Numbered from the stretch's first letter, positions 1 to 7,424 are shown. The stretch is 34,337 nt of DNA from Candidatus Thioglobus sp. MED-G25 (GCA_002456995.1 NTKC01000018.1:1-34337); one strand, 5' to 3'. The notes: generated by a model not told the origin, from the letters alone. A program made the numbers and translations.

Positions 1-203
1 TCGGTGTATGGTCAGCAACCAAGATGGGTTGAAATTCGAAACACTCCTTATTCCGGCGTATTTCGCTTCAGATAATACCCGTCAGGTGATATATCTAGAT
101 TGAGTGAGTATTGTCGACGCCTCCGATATACGCATCACCTATATTTGTTAATGAACAACACACAATTGAAAAATTTATTGCTGCACATTAGGAGAAGCTA
201 AAG
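1..203. other. upstream region of the catabolic gene set
   Basis: No coding region is recognised here. The stretch is AT-rich and should hold the promoter of the forward gene set, but I see no convincing -35/-10 pair. A good ribosome binding site (AGGAG, about 190-194) precedes the ATG at 204. The far left edge could be the tail of a gene outside the window. Confidence 0.4.
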
Positions 204-1058
204 ATGGCTATTGATTACGACCACCTGATGACACTGGAATCGACTGGCAACGTAGTTCGATACGGAGACCGTGAGTCCATGCTCTACGCCCTGTCTGTCG
301 GCATGGGTCGCGATCCATTGAATACCACCGAACTCGATTTTGTGTTTGAGAAAAATCCATTGAAAACAATACCGACAATGGCTTCAGTGCTTGCCCGAGT
401 CCCGCTGCTGATGAATTGCGGCTTTGACTATACAAAGGTCTTGCATGCCGAACAGCATCTGCAACTTCATCAGCCATTGCCAGCAGAATCGGAATTAATC
501 GCAGATGCCCGGGTGATTGAGGCTTTTGACAAGGGCAAGGCCAAAGGAGCTCTGATCTATACCGAAACCACGGCCCGCTCGAAGTCTGACGGCTCGCCAC
601 TCTTTACCGCGACCAGCAGTATATTTGCTCGTGGAGATGGCGGGTTTGGTGGTTCAACTGCATCGTCACCTCAACCTCATGTGATACCTGACCGTAGACC
701 TGATACAACCTGTACCATCAAAACACGAGACGACCAGGCTCTGCTTTACCGGTTGAACGGCGACCGAAATCCACTGCATGCTGATCCGGAACTGGCCAAC
801 AACGTCGGCTTCCCGGTACCGATACTCCACGGTTTGTGTACCTACGGTACGGCGTGCCTGGCGATACTCAAAACCATCTGTAATTACGATCACACATTGA
901 TCACGGGTTTTGACGTCCGCTTTTCGGCTCCTGTCTATCCCGGTGAGACTATCATCACGGATATTTGGCGAGATGATCATATTGTGTCGTTCGAGTGCCG
1001 GGTTGCTGAGCGGAATGTAACCGTTATCCGGAATGGAAAATGTACATTGACGAACTGA
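204..1058 (+). CDS. MaoC-type (R)-specific enoyl-CoA hydratase (hydratase 2 family)
   Basis: Likely hydrates a trans-2-enoyl-CoA to a (3R)-hydroxyacyl-CoA in the cytoplasm. The 284-residue length fits the double hot-dog hydratase-2 layout of eukaryotic multifunctional enzyme type 2: a degenerate N-terminal half and a catalytic C-terminal half. The hydratase-2 signature YRLNGDRNPLH lies at about residues 182-192, giving candidate catalytic Asp187 and His192, followed by FPVPILHGLCTYG. ATG with AGGAG nine bases upstream sets the start. The stop is 16 bases before a short-chain dehydrogenase, which would naturally oxidise its product, so the two probably act in sequence. Family assignment is firm; the acyl substrate cannot be read from the sequence. 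Confidence 0.88.
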   Translation: MAIDYDHLMTLESTGNVVRYGDRESMLYALSVGMGRDPLNTTELDFVFEKNPLKTIPTMASVLARVPLLMNCGFDYTKVLHAEQHLQLHQPLPAESELIADARVIEAFDKGKAKGALIYTETTARSKSDGSPLFTATSSIFARGDGGFGGSTASSPQPHVIPDRRPDTTCTIKTRDDQALLYRLNGDRNPLHADPELANNVGFPVPILHGLCTYGTACLAILKTICNYDHTLITGFDVRFSAPVYPGETIITDIWRDDHIVSFECRVAERNVTVIRNGKCTLTN

Positions 1059-1074
1059 AGTAACTGGAGACACC

Positions 1075-1896
1075 ATGAACAAATTAGATGGAAAAGTCGC
1101 ACTGGTTTCAGGATCCGGTCGTGGCATCGGCCGCTGCATCGCATTGAAACTCGCGAGCGAAGGCGCGCGGGTCGTGGTGAACGATCTGGATGAAGAACCG
1201 GCTGAGGAAACACTTGAACTGCTGCGCTCCTCTGGCGCTGAAGCCGTGAGTTGCACCGGCAGTGTCGTTGAACCCGGGTTTGCTGAGCGCTTCATCGCGA
1301 CGGCCATGGACACCTGGGGCGTACCGGACATCATCATCAACAACGCTGGGTACACGTGGGACAATGTCATTCAGAAGATGACCGACGAACAGTTCCAGGC
1401 TGTCCTCGATGTTCACCTGACGGCCCCGTTCAGGATTCTGCGTGCCGCAACCGGACCCATTCGGGAAGCAGCCAAACGTGAAAAAGCCGAGGATCGCGAG
1501 ATTTTCAGAAAGATTGTGAATATCTCATCCACGTCAGGTGTTTTCGGTAACGCTGGCCAGGCCAACTATTCATCTGCCAAGGCTGCAATCGTGGGCTTGA
1601 CCCGGGCGATGTCGCGGGAGTGGGGGCGCTACAAAGTCAATGTCAATGCTGTTGCCTTTGGTCTTGTGCATACCCGCCTTACTCAGGCACTTGATGCAGA
1701 TGCCGCCAGCATTGACATCGAGGGGCACCAAATTCCGGTCGGTGTGCAGCGGGCAGTGCTCGAGGCTGCCGGTTCTAGAATGTCTCTCGGTCGCGGTGGT
1801 ACAGCTGAGGAGGCCGCTGGTGCGGTTTACCTGTTATGTATCCCTGAATCGAACTACATTACTGGCCAGTTGCTCCTGTGCGATGGTGGCCGCTAG
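1075..1896 (+). CDS. short-chain dehydrogenase/reductase, probable (3R)-hydroxyacyl-CoA dehydrogenase
   Basis: NAD(P)-dependent oxidoreductase of the classical SDR family, 273 residues. The Rossmann glycine motif GSGRGIG is at residues 13-19, NNAG at 89-92, and the catalytic Ser152, Tyr165 and Lys169 lie in NISSTSG and YSSAK. The C-terminal stretch GGTAEEAAGAVYLL and ITGQ resembles the bacterial FabG/HSD17B4-like branch. A GGAG ribosome site sits just before the ATG. Because a hydratase-2 precedes it, oxidation of (3R)-hydroxyacyl-CoA to the 3-keto form is the most economical role; this is inference from context. Its TAG stop is in the same reading frame as the following ligase gene. Confidence 0.88.
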   Translation: MNKLDGKVALVSGSGRGIGRCIALKLASEGARVVVNDLDEEPAEETLELLRSSGAEAVSCTGSVVEPGFAERFIATAMDTWGVPDIIINNAGYTWDNVIQKMTDEQFQAVLDVHLTAPFRILRAATGPIREAAKREKAEDREIFRKIVNISSTSGVFGNAGQANYSSAKAAIVGLTRAMSREWGRYKVNVNAVAFGLVHTRLTQALDADAASIDIEGHQIPVGVQRAVLEAAGSRMSLGRGGTAEEAAGAVYLLCIPESNYITGQLLLCDGGR

Positions 1897-1920
1897 GCGA
1901 TTAACCGTTCCGATCCTGTT

Positions 1921-3456
1921 TTGTCTGCACACACCACTCTCATACTGGGCGATACCAGTTACCCCTGGATCGACATAGTCGACCGGGGTGCACGAGCAGC
2001 AACCGGCCTGGCTGAGTTCGGTGTCAACAGAAATGATTCGATTGCACTACTGTTGCGAAACGATCCTCCTTTCTTTGAGGTCACCACGGCCGCACAACGG
2101 CTGGGAGCCTACAGCGTACCGATCAACTGGCACTTCACACCTGACGAGGTACTCCATGTGCTGCGAGACAGCAATGCCAAAGCACTGGTGGTGCATGCAG
2201 ATCTGCTTCAGGCGATACAAGATCAACTGCCCAAGGAGCTACTGGTGCTGGTAATCGAGACGCCACCCGCCATCCAGGCCGCCTATGCAATCGACCCGAT
2301 TCTCTGCCAAGTGCCAAACGACATGAAATCCTGGTCAAACTGGCTCTCGAACTATCCGCCAAGAAATCTACAGTTCGATTCTGTACCGACTGCAATGATG
2401 TACACCTCTGGAACGACGGGCCGACCCAAAGGTGTGCGACGGGAAGCGGCCAGTCCTGAACAGGCTAATCAACTGCGTAGCGTCGAACCACAGGTTCTGG
2501 GCAACCGTCCCGGTATGCGCGTGGTTATCTGCGGGCCTCTCTATCACGCGGCGCCAATTCATTTTGCGCGGGTTGCTCTGGATACCGGAACGCTTATGGT
2601 GCTTCAACCTCGATTCGACGCACTGGAATTGCTCCAACTGATTCAGCGTCACAGCATCACTGGCATGTTCCTGGCACCAATCATGTTTGTCAGATTGTTG
2701 AAATTGCCTGAATCACAGCGACTTCAGTACGATATGTCGAGCCTCGAACACGTTATCCACGCAGGTGCAGTGTGTCCGCCCTCCATAAAACGCGCCATGA
2801 TCGACTGGTGGGGTCCTGTAATCCACGAATTTTACGGCAGCACTGAAAGTGGCGTTATCACCCACTGCAACAGCGCACAATGGCTGATTCATCCTGGCAG
2901 TGTTGGCCGGGCGGTGGGAAACACCACGTTGCGGATTCTTAAATCCGATGGTACTGAAGCGGCGACTCATGAAGTCGGCGAGATATTTATGCGACGCCAT
3001 GACTATCCAGAATTTACCTATCACGGCGATCCTGAAAAGCGCAATTCAATTGAACGAGATGGATTGATCACCAATGGCGATCTGGGCTACCTCGATGAGG
3101 ACGGCTACCTCTACCTGTGTGATCGTGTCCGCGACATGATCATCTCTGGTGGGGTCAACATTTATCCCGCAGAAATCGAGTCAGTCCTACTGGCTTTCCC
3201 TGGTGTTCATGATTGTGCGGTTTTGGGTATTCCCGACGACGAGTATGGTGAACAGGTCCTTGCACTTATTGAACCTGCTGACGGCCAGGTCTGTGAAGAA
3301 TCGACACTGCGTGCTTACCTAAAAGAGAATCTGGCTGGATACAAATTACCCCGTGTTATCGAATTTCGGCAGAATCTGCCACGTGAAGACAGCGGTAAGA
3401 TTTTCAAGCGCAAGCTGAGAGAGCCCTTCTGGGAAGATGCTGACCGTAACATCTGA
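1921..3456 (+). CDS. AMP-forming acyl-CoA ligase (ANL superfamily)
   Basis: Activates a carboxylic acid with ATP and CoA to the acyl-CoA, via an acyl-adenylate. Visible motifs in order: phosphate loop MMYTSGTTGRPKG, EFYGSTESG, GDLGYLDEDGYLYLCDR, hinge RDMIISGGVNIYPAEIE and the C-terminal PREDSGKIFKRKLR with the catalytic lysine. Length 511 residues is slightly short at the N-terminus for the family. The only usual start after the upstream in-frame TAG is TTG at 1921, and there is no obvious ribosome site close to it, so translation may be coupled to the dehydrogenase 24 bases upstream. Its place after hydratase and dehydrogenase suggests it loads the substrate of the same pathway. Specificity unknown. 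Confidence 0.87.
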   Translation: MSAHTTLILGDTSYPWIDIVDRGARAATGLAEFGVNRNDSIALLLRNDPPFFEVTTAAQRLGAYSVPINWHFTPDEVLHVLRDSNAKALVVHADLLQAIQDQLPKELLVLVIETPPAIQAAYAIDPILCQVPNDMKSWSNWLSNYPPRNLQFDSVPTAMMYTSGTTGRPKGVRREAASPEQANQLRSVEPQVLGNRPGMRVVICGPLYHAAPIHFARVALDTGTLMVLQPRFDALELLQLIQRHSITGMFLAPIMFVRLLKLPESQRLQYDMSSLEHVIHAGAVCPPSIKRAMIDWWGPVIHEFYGSTESGVITHCNSAQWLIHPGSVGRAVGNTTLRILKSDGTEAATHEVGEIFMRRHDYPEFTYHGDPEKRNSIERDGLITNGDLGYLDEDGYLYLCDRVRDMIISGGVNIYPAEIESVLLAFPGVHDCAVLGIPDDEYGEQVLALIEPADGQVCEESTLRAYLKENLAGYKLPRVIEFRQNLPREDSGKIFKRKLREPFWEDADRNI

Positions 3457-3510
3457 TCAACAATGCTTCTGCCATCAAGCTTTGGCGTTACCTGAAAAGC
3501 CAGTAGACAC

Positions 3511-4398
3511 ATGAACATCAAAGCAGGAACAGCCTACAACGCGGGCACCAACATCTATTATGAAGTTCTCGGCAACCCGGCACATGAGACCCTGTTACTG
3601 ATCTCTGGTCTTGGCAGCCAATTGGTCTACTGGACCGATGAACTGTGCCAGGTGTTTGTTGACCGACAATTCCAGGTTGTGAGATTTGATAACCGGGACG
3701 TTGGTTTAAGCTCAAAAACGTCTGGACCCGCCCAACCTATATCAGAAATTCTACGATCCGAAGGAGTTAACGCTCCCTATTCCCTGTCGGATATGGCAGC
3801 AGATACGATCGGCATCCTAGATGCTCTGGAGATCGAGACAGCCCACATGATGGGCGTGTCACTGGGCGGAATGATCGCCCAAACCCTGGCTATCGAATTT
3901 CCACAACGCGTACGCTCCCTGGTTTCCATTATGTCTGCCCCGAGGCCACGGATGGCCATCTCTGGTGACGACATATCAGCTGAGGCGGTGAGCAAATCTC
4001 TCACCCTAGATCTTAATAACCCGGAAACCTACGTCGACCTTCAGGTTGAAGGTTTCCGAGCGACCAGCGGCCCTCATTTTGACGATGCCTATATCAGACA
4101 GATTCTCCAGTGCAGCTTCAACCGCTGCTACCATCCGGCCGGATGGTCCTTTCAGATGGCAGCCGCGCGCGCCAGTGGAGATCGGCTATCCGGCCTGTCA
4201 CGGCTCACGCTACCCTCACTGATCATCCATGGTGCTGCAGACCCGCTCATACCCGTCAGCTCCGGCCAAGCCACAGCGGCTGCGATACCGAATGCCCGAC
4301 TGATGATTATTGAGGATATGGGGCACTGCCTTCTTGCCCCGCACTGGGCACCTGTTGCTAATGCGGTTGCCGAATTAGCAGAGGAAGCGCGTCAGTAA
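3511..4398 (+). CDS. alpha/beta-fold hydrolase
   Basis: Cytoplasmic serine hydrolase, 295 residues. The nucleophile elbow GVSLGG places Ser117, the acid is probably Asp244 in HGAADPLIP, and the base His272 in DMGHCLLA; the oxyanion region is LISGLGSQ. The cap insertion spans roughly residues 145-225. It follows the ligase by 54 bases in the same direction and could be a thioesterase, lactonase or C-C hydrolase in the pathway; the fold alone does not decide. No acyl-CoA dehydrogenase or thiolase gene is in view, so the pathway is only partly represented here. Confidence 0.85.
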   Translation: MNIKAGTAYNAGTNIYYEVLGNPAHETLLLISGLGSQLVYWTDELCQVFVDRQFQVVRFDNRDVGLSSKTSGPAQPISEILRSEGVNAPYSLSDMAADTIGILDALEIETAHMMGVSLGGMIAQTLAIEFPQRVRSLVSIMSAPRPRMAISGDDISAEAVSKSLTLDLNNPETYVDLQVEGFRATSGPHFDDAYIRQILQCSFNRCYHPAGWSFQMAAARASGDRLSGLSRLTLPSLIIHGAADPLIPVSSGQATAAAIPNARLMIIEDMGHCLLAPHWAPVANAVAELAEEARQ

Positions 4399-4490
4399 TC
4401 CTCAAATCCATCGAGAAAACAAGTGTCATTGATCTACGTGATCCCGTTTCCAATTTCAACTTTCGTAACGTAACCTAGACTATCGATTTG
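4399..4490. other. gap between the hydrolase and the first 89-bp repeat
   Basis: No gene or clear terminator is visible. The convergent arrangement (hydrolase forward, small-protein operon reverse) implies transcripts end somewhere between 4399 and 4629. Confidence 0.3.
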
Positions 4491-4579
4491 TGGTGATCCA
4501 CTCTCCTGTCACAAATATTTGTGACAGATTGTGACAACTGTTCTACGACACAACGTCGAGTTTCTGGCTGATCAAACAG
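4491..4579. repeat. 89-bp direct repeat, copy 1, with 22-bp palindrome
   Basis: This segment matches 5269-5357 at a constant offset of 778 bases, with about 7 differences in 89 by eye. It contains a perfect 22-bp palindrome at 4506-4527, each arm reading CTGTCACAAAT, followed ten bases on by a further TTGTGACA, so three TGTCAC half-sites lie together. A shorter inverted pair CGAC/GTCG follows near 4546-4558. Similarity extends a few bases to the left with a one-base gap. The copy lies downstream of the small-protein operon, where no promoter is expected, which favours a mobile or duplicated border over a simple operator. Confidence 0.85.
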
Positions 4580-4629
4580 AAGCAGGTTTAAAGAAAGGTG
4601 GCTTGAGGCTAGTGAAGTACTAGAGTGCT

Positions 4630-4791
4630 TTACAACTTTTCACTATATGATTTCTCTTGATCTGATTTTACACCCACGACTCGAGATGGATCATCACTAA
4701 TTCTGAGAAATTCATGAGCAGACAGAAAAAGTCCAATCACCATTAACACGAAAACAGAAATTGCAATATAGGCGATAGTCATAGTACTCAT
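4630..4791 (-). CDS. small single-pass membrane protein, unrecognised
   Basis: 53 residues beginning MSTMTIAYIA. One hydrophobic helix (about residues 5-25, IAYIAISVFVLMVIGLFLSA) is followed by a charged, polar tail rich in Asp, Ser, Lys and Glu. The ATG overlaps the stop of the upstream gene as ATGA (4788-4791), so translation is probably coupled; a longer upstream start in the same frame is possible but would run deep into the neighbour. I do not recognise the family. It is the last gene of a three-gene reverse-strand operon whose products are all tiny membrane proteins, suggesting subunits of one complex. Confidence 0.65.
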   Translation of the reverse strand: MSTMTIAYIAISVFVLMVIGLFLSAHEFLRISDDPSRVVGVKSDQEKSYSEKL

Positions 4792-4967
4792 TTCTTGTCT
4801 CCCATCAACGCCATAAGTTTGAAATAAATTCCAAAACACAATATTGAAGGCACCCACAACGCGGTAAACAGACCTTCTTCTCGTTGCCCTGAAAACCAGA
4901 GATAGGCAGAGACCGCAAAAGAAACTACCACCGCCAAAAGAATGAAAAAATCAGATTTCTTAAACAT
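4788..4967 (-). CDS. small two-pass membrane protein, unrecognised
   Basis: 59 residues starting MFKKSDFF. The start is chosen because GGGAG lies eight bases before this ATG; the open frame extends further upstream only through an overlap with the previous gene. Two hydrophobic segments (about residues 7-26 and 36-54) are separated by a short polar loop GQREEG, and the tail is MGDKK. The N-terminal FKK and C-terminal DKK charges suggest a hairpin with both ends in the cytoplasm. The stop overlaps the next start (ATGA). No function is assigned. Confidence 0.68.
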   Translation of the reverse strand: MFKKSDFFILLAVVVSFAVSAYLWFSGQREEGLFTALWVPSILCFGIYFKLMALMGDKK

Positions 4968-4980
4968 ATTTGTACTCCCG

Positions 4981-5202
4981 TTATCCATCATGGTAACCAA
5001 TAGCAGCCAGTAAGCAGCCTAAAACTGCAAGTGCTGCAATACTGCGAAGTCCAGAGTGGCCTAAGATTTCGAAATCATTCAAATCGAATAGTCCAATTAG
5101 GACAGATAAAGATATCAACACAGAAAGTACTAAAAGGAATACACCTACAAATACGAATCCTTTTTTAAGACTAGTCAGTTGGTTGACACTCATAATGTTC
5201 AT
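4981..5202 (-). CDS. small two-pass membrane protein, unrecognised
   Basis: About 73 residues, starting MNIMSVNQL (ATG at 5202) or MSVNQL (ATG at 5193); a GTG at 5244 would add a poorly matching N-terminus. No strong ribosome site separates these options. Hydrophobic segments cover about residues 14-35 and 51-69, joined by a loop FDLNDFEILGHSGLRS. It is the first gene of the reverse-strand operon, 13 bases before the next start. Copy 2 of the 89-bp repeat, with its palindrome, lies just upstream and may carry its control region. Family not recognised. Confidence 0.62.
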   Translation of the reverse strand: MNIMSVNQLTSLKKGFVFVGVFLLVLSVLISLSVLIGLFDLNDFEILGHSGLRSIAALAVLGCLLAAIGYHDG

Positions 5203-5220
5203 TACGGGTGTGGAGTCTAT

Positions 5221-5239
5221 AACTAGACAACTAGACAAC
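5221..5239. repeat. 8-bp tandem repeat upstream of the small-protein operon
   Basis: AACTAGAC occurs twice in tandem followed by a partial third copy (AAC). It lies about 20 bases before the first start codon of the reverse-strand operon, in the expected promoter or leader. On the reverse strand the same bases read TTGTCTAG repeated, next to TATAGA, which could be a -10-like element. Function unknown. Confidence 0.5.
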
Positions 5240-5268
5240 TTCACAAATACTTCACGTTTTACATTTGG

Positions 5269-5357
5269 TGGTGATCCACTCTCTTGTCACAAATATTTGT
5301 GACAGATTGTGACAACTGTTTTACGACACAACGTCGATGTGCTGGTTAATCAAACAG
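5269..5357. repeat. 89-bp direct repeat, copy 2, upstream of the small-protein operon
   Basis: Partner of 4491-4579. The palindrome here is 20 bp (5285-5304, arms TGTCACAAAT) because the outermost pair has changed; the extra TTGTGACA is at 5307-5314. Together the half-sites look like a dimer operator plus one adjoining half-site with a 10-base period, about 80 bases before the first start codon of the operon. A regulator-binding role is plausible; so is a recombination border, since the copies enclose the three genes. Confidence 0.85.
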
Positions 5358-5911
5358 CGTCAGCAGGAAAGTGCGCTGACAGTTTTACCCTGCCCCACCC
5401 CCTTCAACATTTCACATTTACAAGATATTGTGTCCACACCGCGGAGGGCGACTCATAGCACTCCAAAACAATTGGGGAGAAGAATTAAAGGTGGTGGAGC
5501 AATGGTGTAATGAGCCATTGTATGGATGTGTAATCCCTTTGGTGACGGGTACTGCCGGGGAGCAGCATGCAGAGTAGCTTATACTCTGTGGGCTTGCTGA
5601 ATAAGCGTAAAGGCCTATTGCCTATCCATTCCCACCATCATCAATAAACCCTATTTCCCACCAAGAATGTCTATAGCTGAATTTACCCGCCTATAGAGAG
5701 AATCGACAGTTAAGGATTAATACCCCCTTATAGAAGAGGATAGATCTGAATAAATCCACCTTATAGAGCCATTCCATAAATCGGGAGTGTGAGGACATTA
5801 GGTCTGTGCCACTCTGAGTCGTGCGTGTGGTATACCGATTTATGTCACACTTGTCTCAGACCCGAACGTATCGAATGGTGAACCAACTTCTGCTTAACGG
5901 AGAAATCAACA
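5358..5911. other. 554-base stretch without a recognisable gene
   Basis: No open frame here looks like a gene. It holds a weak inverted repeat GTCAGC/GCTGAC at 5359-5380 followed by TTTT, a perfect inverted pair CAATGG-N9-CCATTG at 5500-5520, and several copies of TATAG (around 5672, 5692, 5729 and 5762), three of them preceded by C-rich bases. A lone TGTCAC half-site like those of the 89-bp repeats occurs at 5843-5848. It could be the eroded remainder of a mobile or duplicated element, or hold a small RNA; I cannot decide. Confidence 0.4.
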
Positions 5912-6274
5912 ATGGATGAAATTATCGAACTAGAAAACCAACGTATAGCGGCAATGATTGCGGGCGATGAGGCTACGCTAGACGCGGTCCTGGCTGATGA
6001 TTTGATCTATACCCATTCGACTGCTCGGGTTGAAACTAAAGCTGAGTTTATCGGCAATGTAACCTCAGGTCGGACTCGGTATGTATCTTTTGAACGAGAT
6101 GATGTAAACATTCGAGACTACGGAGATACAGCAGTAGTGACAGGACACGCTAAATTGCATGTCACGGCCAGTGACCGAGATCTTAAGTTTCAAGTGCGAT
6201 TTCTCGACGTTTACTGCAGGCTGAACGGCAGTTGGCAGATGGTGGCATGGCAGTCGACCAAGATTCCGGACTAA
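5912..6274 (+). CDS. NTF2-like / DUF4440 family protein
   Basis: 120 residues with the small cone-shaped SnoaL/NTF2-like layout: an N-terminal helix (IIELENQRIAAMIAGDEATLDAVLADDLIYTHS), a middle helix, then a run of beta strands ending in GSWQMVAWQSTKI, typical of DUF4440. Start ATG is preceded by GGAG about 10 bases upstream. Such proteins bind small ligands or act as minor isomerases or hydrolases; the individual role cannot be inferred. It stands alone between the empty stretch and the DsbA-like gene. Confidence 0.75.
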   Translation: MDEIIELENQRIAAMIAGDEATLDAVLADDLIYTHSTARVETKAEFIGNVTSGRTRYVSFERDDVNIRDYGDTAVVTGHAKLHVTASDRDLKFQVRFLDVYCRLNGSWQMVAWQSTKIPD

Positions 6275-6360
6275 TACACCATCAATCATCTCCCGGACGA
6301 CACCAGGAGAGATAAATTGTCACCAGATTTTCCTTCCGCTGAATTCAGCTCTCAAGCGTA

Positions 6361-7005
6361 ATGCAGCCACTACTCTACCTCGTTGTCGATCCGATGTGCA
6401 GCTGGTGCTGGGGTTTTCGATCTGCATGGCAGTCATTCGTCAGCGAGATTCCATCATCGGTGACTATTAAATTTTTGATGGGAGGACTCGCACCCGATTC
6501 GGATGAGCCCATGGACACAAATACAAAAACCTATGTTCAAAGCGCCTGGCAATCAGTCGCTGATCGAACCGGAGCTACATTTAATCATGAGTTCTGGGCC
6601 GTGTGTCAGCCTCGCCGCTCAACCTATCCTGCATGCCGCGCGGTAATCACTGCCGGTCTCCAATTGAACGGCTCGCGCGAACAATATTATGAAGCGCTAC
6701 AGCGAGCCTACTTCCTGGAAGCTAGAAATCCGTCAGATTACGAAACATTAATCGCTCTTGCCAACGAATCTGGACTTGACCCGGTGCAGTTTCAGAAAGA
6801 TCTTGACAGTTCAGTTGTGCAACAAACTTTCAGAGATGAGTTGATCCAAGTCCGGGCACTCGGAGTGTCAGGGTTCCCGACAGTAATCTGGCATCAACAG
6901 GACGCGACTGATGGAAATTGCTTGGAAGTGCTGAGCACTGGATACACCGATGCGGATACCCTTCGTGAACGATGGCAGGTACTGACCGATAAGCTGATGC
7001 GTTGA
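6361..7005 (+). CDS. DsbA-family thioredoxin-fold protein, CSWC active site
   Basis: 214 residues. The redox motif C13-S-W-C16, in VVDPMCSWCWGF, follows the first strand directly, and the cis-proline region GVSGFPTVIW lies near residues 160-170, as in the DsbA/FrnE branch. No signal peptide is present, so it probably acts in the cytoplasm, unlike periplasmic DsbA. The helical insertion has the usual family length. It is 86 bases downstream of the NTF2-like gene in the same direction; no ribosome site stands out. Role in thiol-disulfide or thiol-conjugate chemistry is a family-level inference. Confidence 0.82.
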   Translation: MQPLLYLVVDPMCSWCWGFRSAWQSFVSEIPSSVTIKFLMGGLAPDSDEPMDTNTKTYVQSAWQSVADRTGATFNHEFWAVCQPRRSTYPACRAVITAGLQLNGSREQYYEALQRAYFLEARNPSDYETLIALANESGLDPVQFQKDLDSSVVQQTFRDELIQVRALGVSGFPTVIWHQQDATDGNCLEVLSTGYTDADTLRERWQVLTDKLMR

Positions 7006-7079
7006 TGTCAACGAGCCCCTAAAACACCCCACAGATTCCCGTCACTGGTACAGTGCCAGGGTGAAAAGTACGATGAGGA

Positions 7080-7319
7080 CTAGTCGGAAGGCGTGCTCAG
7101 TTTCTGCTCGAGTTCAGTAATCCGAGATTCTAGAGCCTCAAGCTTCTCCCGTGTTCGCTGCAGAACCTTTTCCTGGACATCGAGTTCTTCACGACTGACC
7201 AGATCCATTTTTTCAAGAGCAGATTGCACCATAACCCGCGTGTTGCCGCGAACATCTTTGGCAATTTCCTTGGGCAGTACATCAACAATAGCTTCGGCAA
7301 TTTTCCGTAAAGGCATCAC
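7080..7319 (-). CDS. ubiK: ubiquinone biosynthesis accessory factor UbiK (BMFP/YqiC family)
   Basis: 79 residues, the family's size. The N-terminal half is an amphipathic helix (LRKIAEAIVDVLPKEI) and the C-terminal half a strong coiled coil (KVLQRTREKLEALESRITELEQKL), the typical UbiK plan; the E. coli protein assists aerobic ubiquinone synthesis and forms a trimer. GTG at 7319 has GGAG at good distance; ATG at 7316 is the alternative. It is divergent from glnK, an arrangement common in gammaproteobacteria, which helps identify the neighbouring remnants. Confidence 0.85.
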   Translation of the reverse strand: MMPLRKIAEAIVDVLPKEIAKDVRGNTRVMVQSALEKMDLVSREELDVQEKVLQRTREKLEALESRITELEQKLSTPSD

Positions 7320-7407
7320 TGGGGCTTCTCCAGTCGCACATCAAGACAATGGGCAGGAGCAACAATCACAGTTCTCATTGTACCAAAGTCAGTTCCCCGC
7401 TTATCAG

Positions 7408-7424
7408 CGCACCGATCCGGTGCA
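7408..7424. promoter_or_regulatory. probable NtrC binding site
   Basis: GCACC-N5-GGTGC matches the dyad of the NtrC (GlnG) enhancer consensus TGCACC-N5-GGTGCA, missing only one outer base. Its centre lies roughly 130 bases upstream of the transcription start predicted from the sigma-54 promoter at 7519-7534, the usual enhancer distance. Only one good site is seen. Confidence 0.75.

Noticed and set aside
666-1370. Long reverse-strand open frame of 234 codons
   Set aside because: It lies opposite the MaoC and dehydrogenase genes, which have clear family motifs; its translation has no recognisable features.
4618-4630. GAGTGCTT as part of a CIRCE element
   Set aside because: Only one half-site is present, with no TTAGCACTC partner nine bases away, and no heat-shock gene is near.
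5285-5314. TGTCAC direct half-sites as a PhoB box
   Set aside because: Half-sites repeat every 10 bases rather than 11 and read TGTCAC rather than TGTCAT, and an inverted pair is also present.
4491-5357. The 89-bp repeats as integron attC sites around a gene cassette
   Set aside because: No GTTRRRY core or matching complementary core was found at the ends, the symmetry is a short perfect palindrome rather than an imperfect long hairpin, and no integrase is in view.
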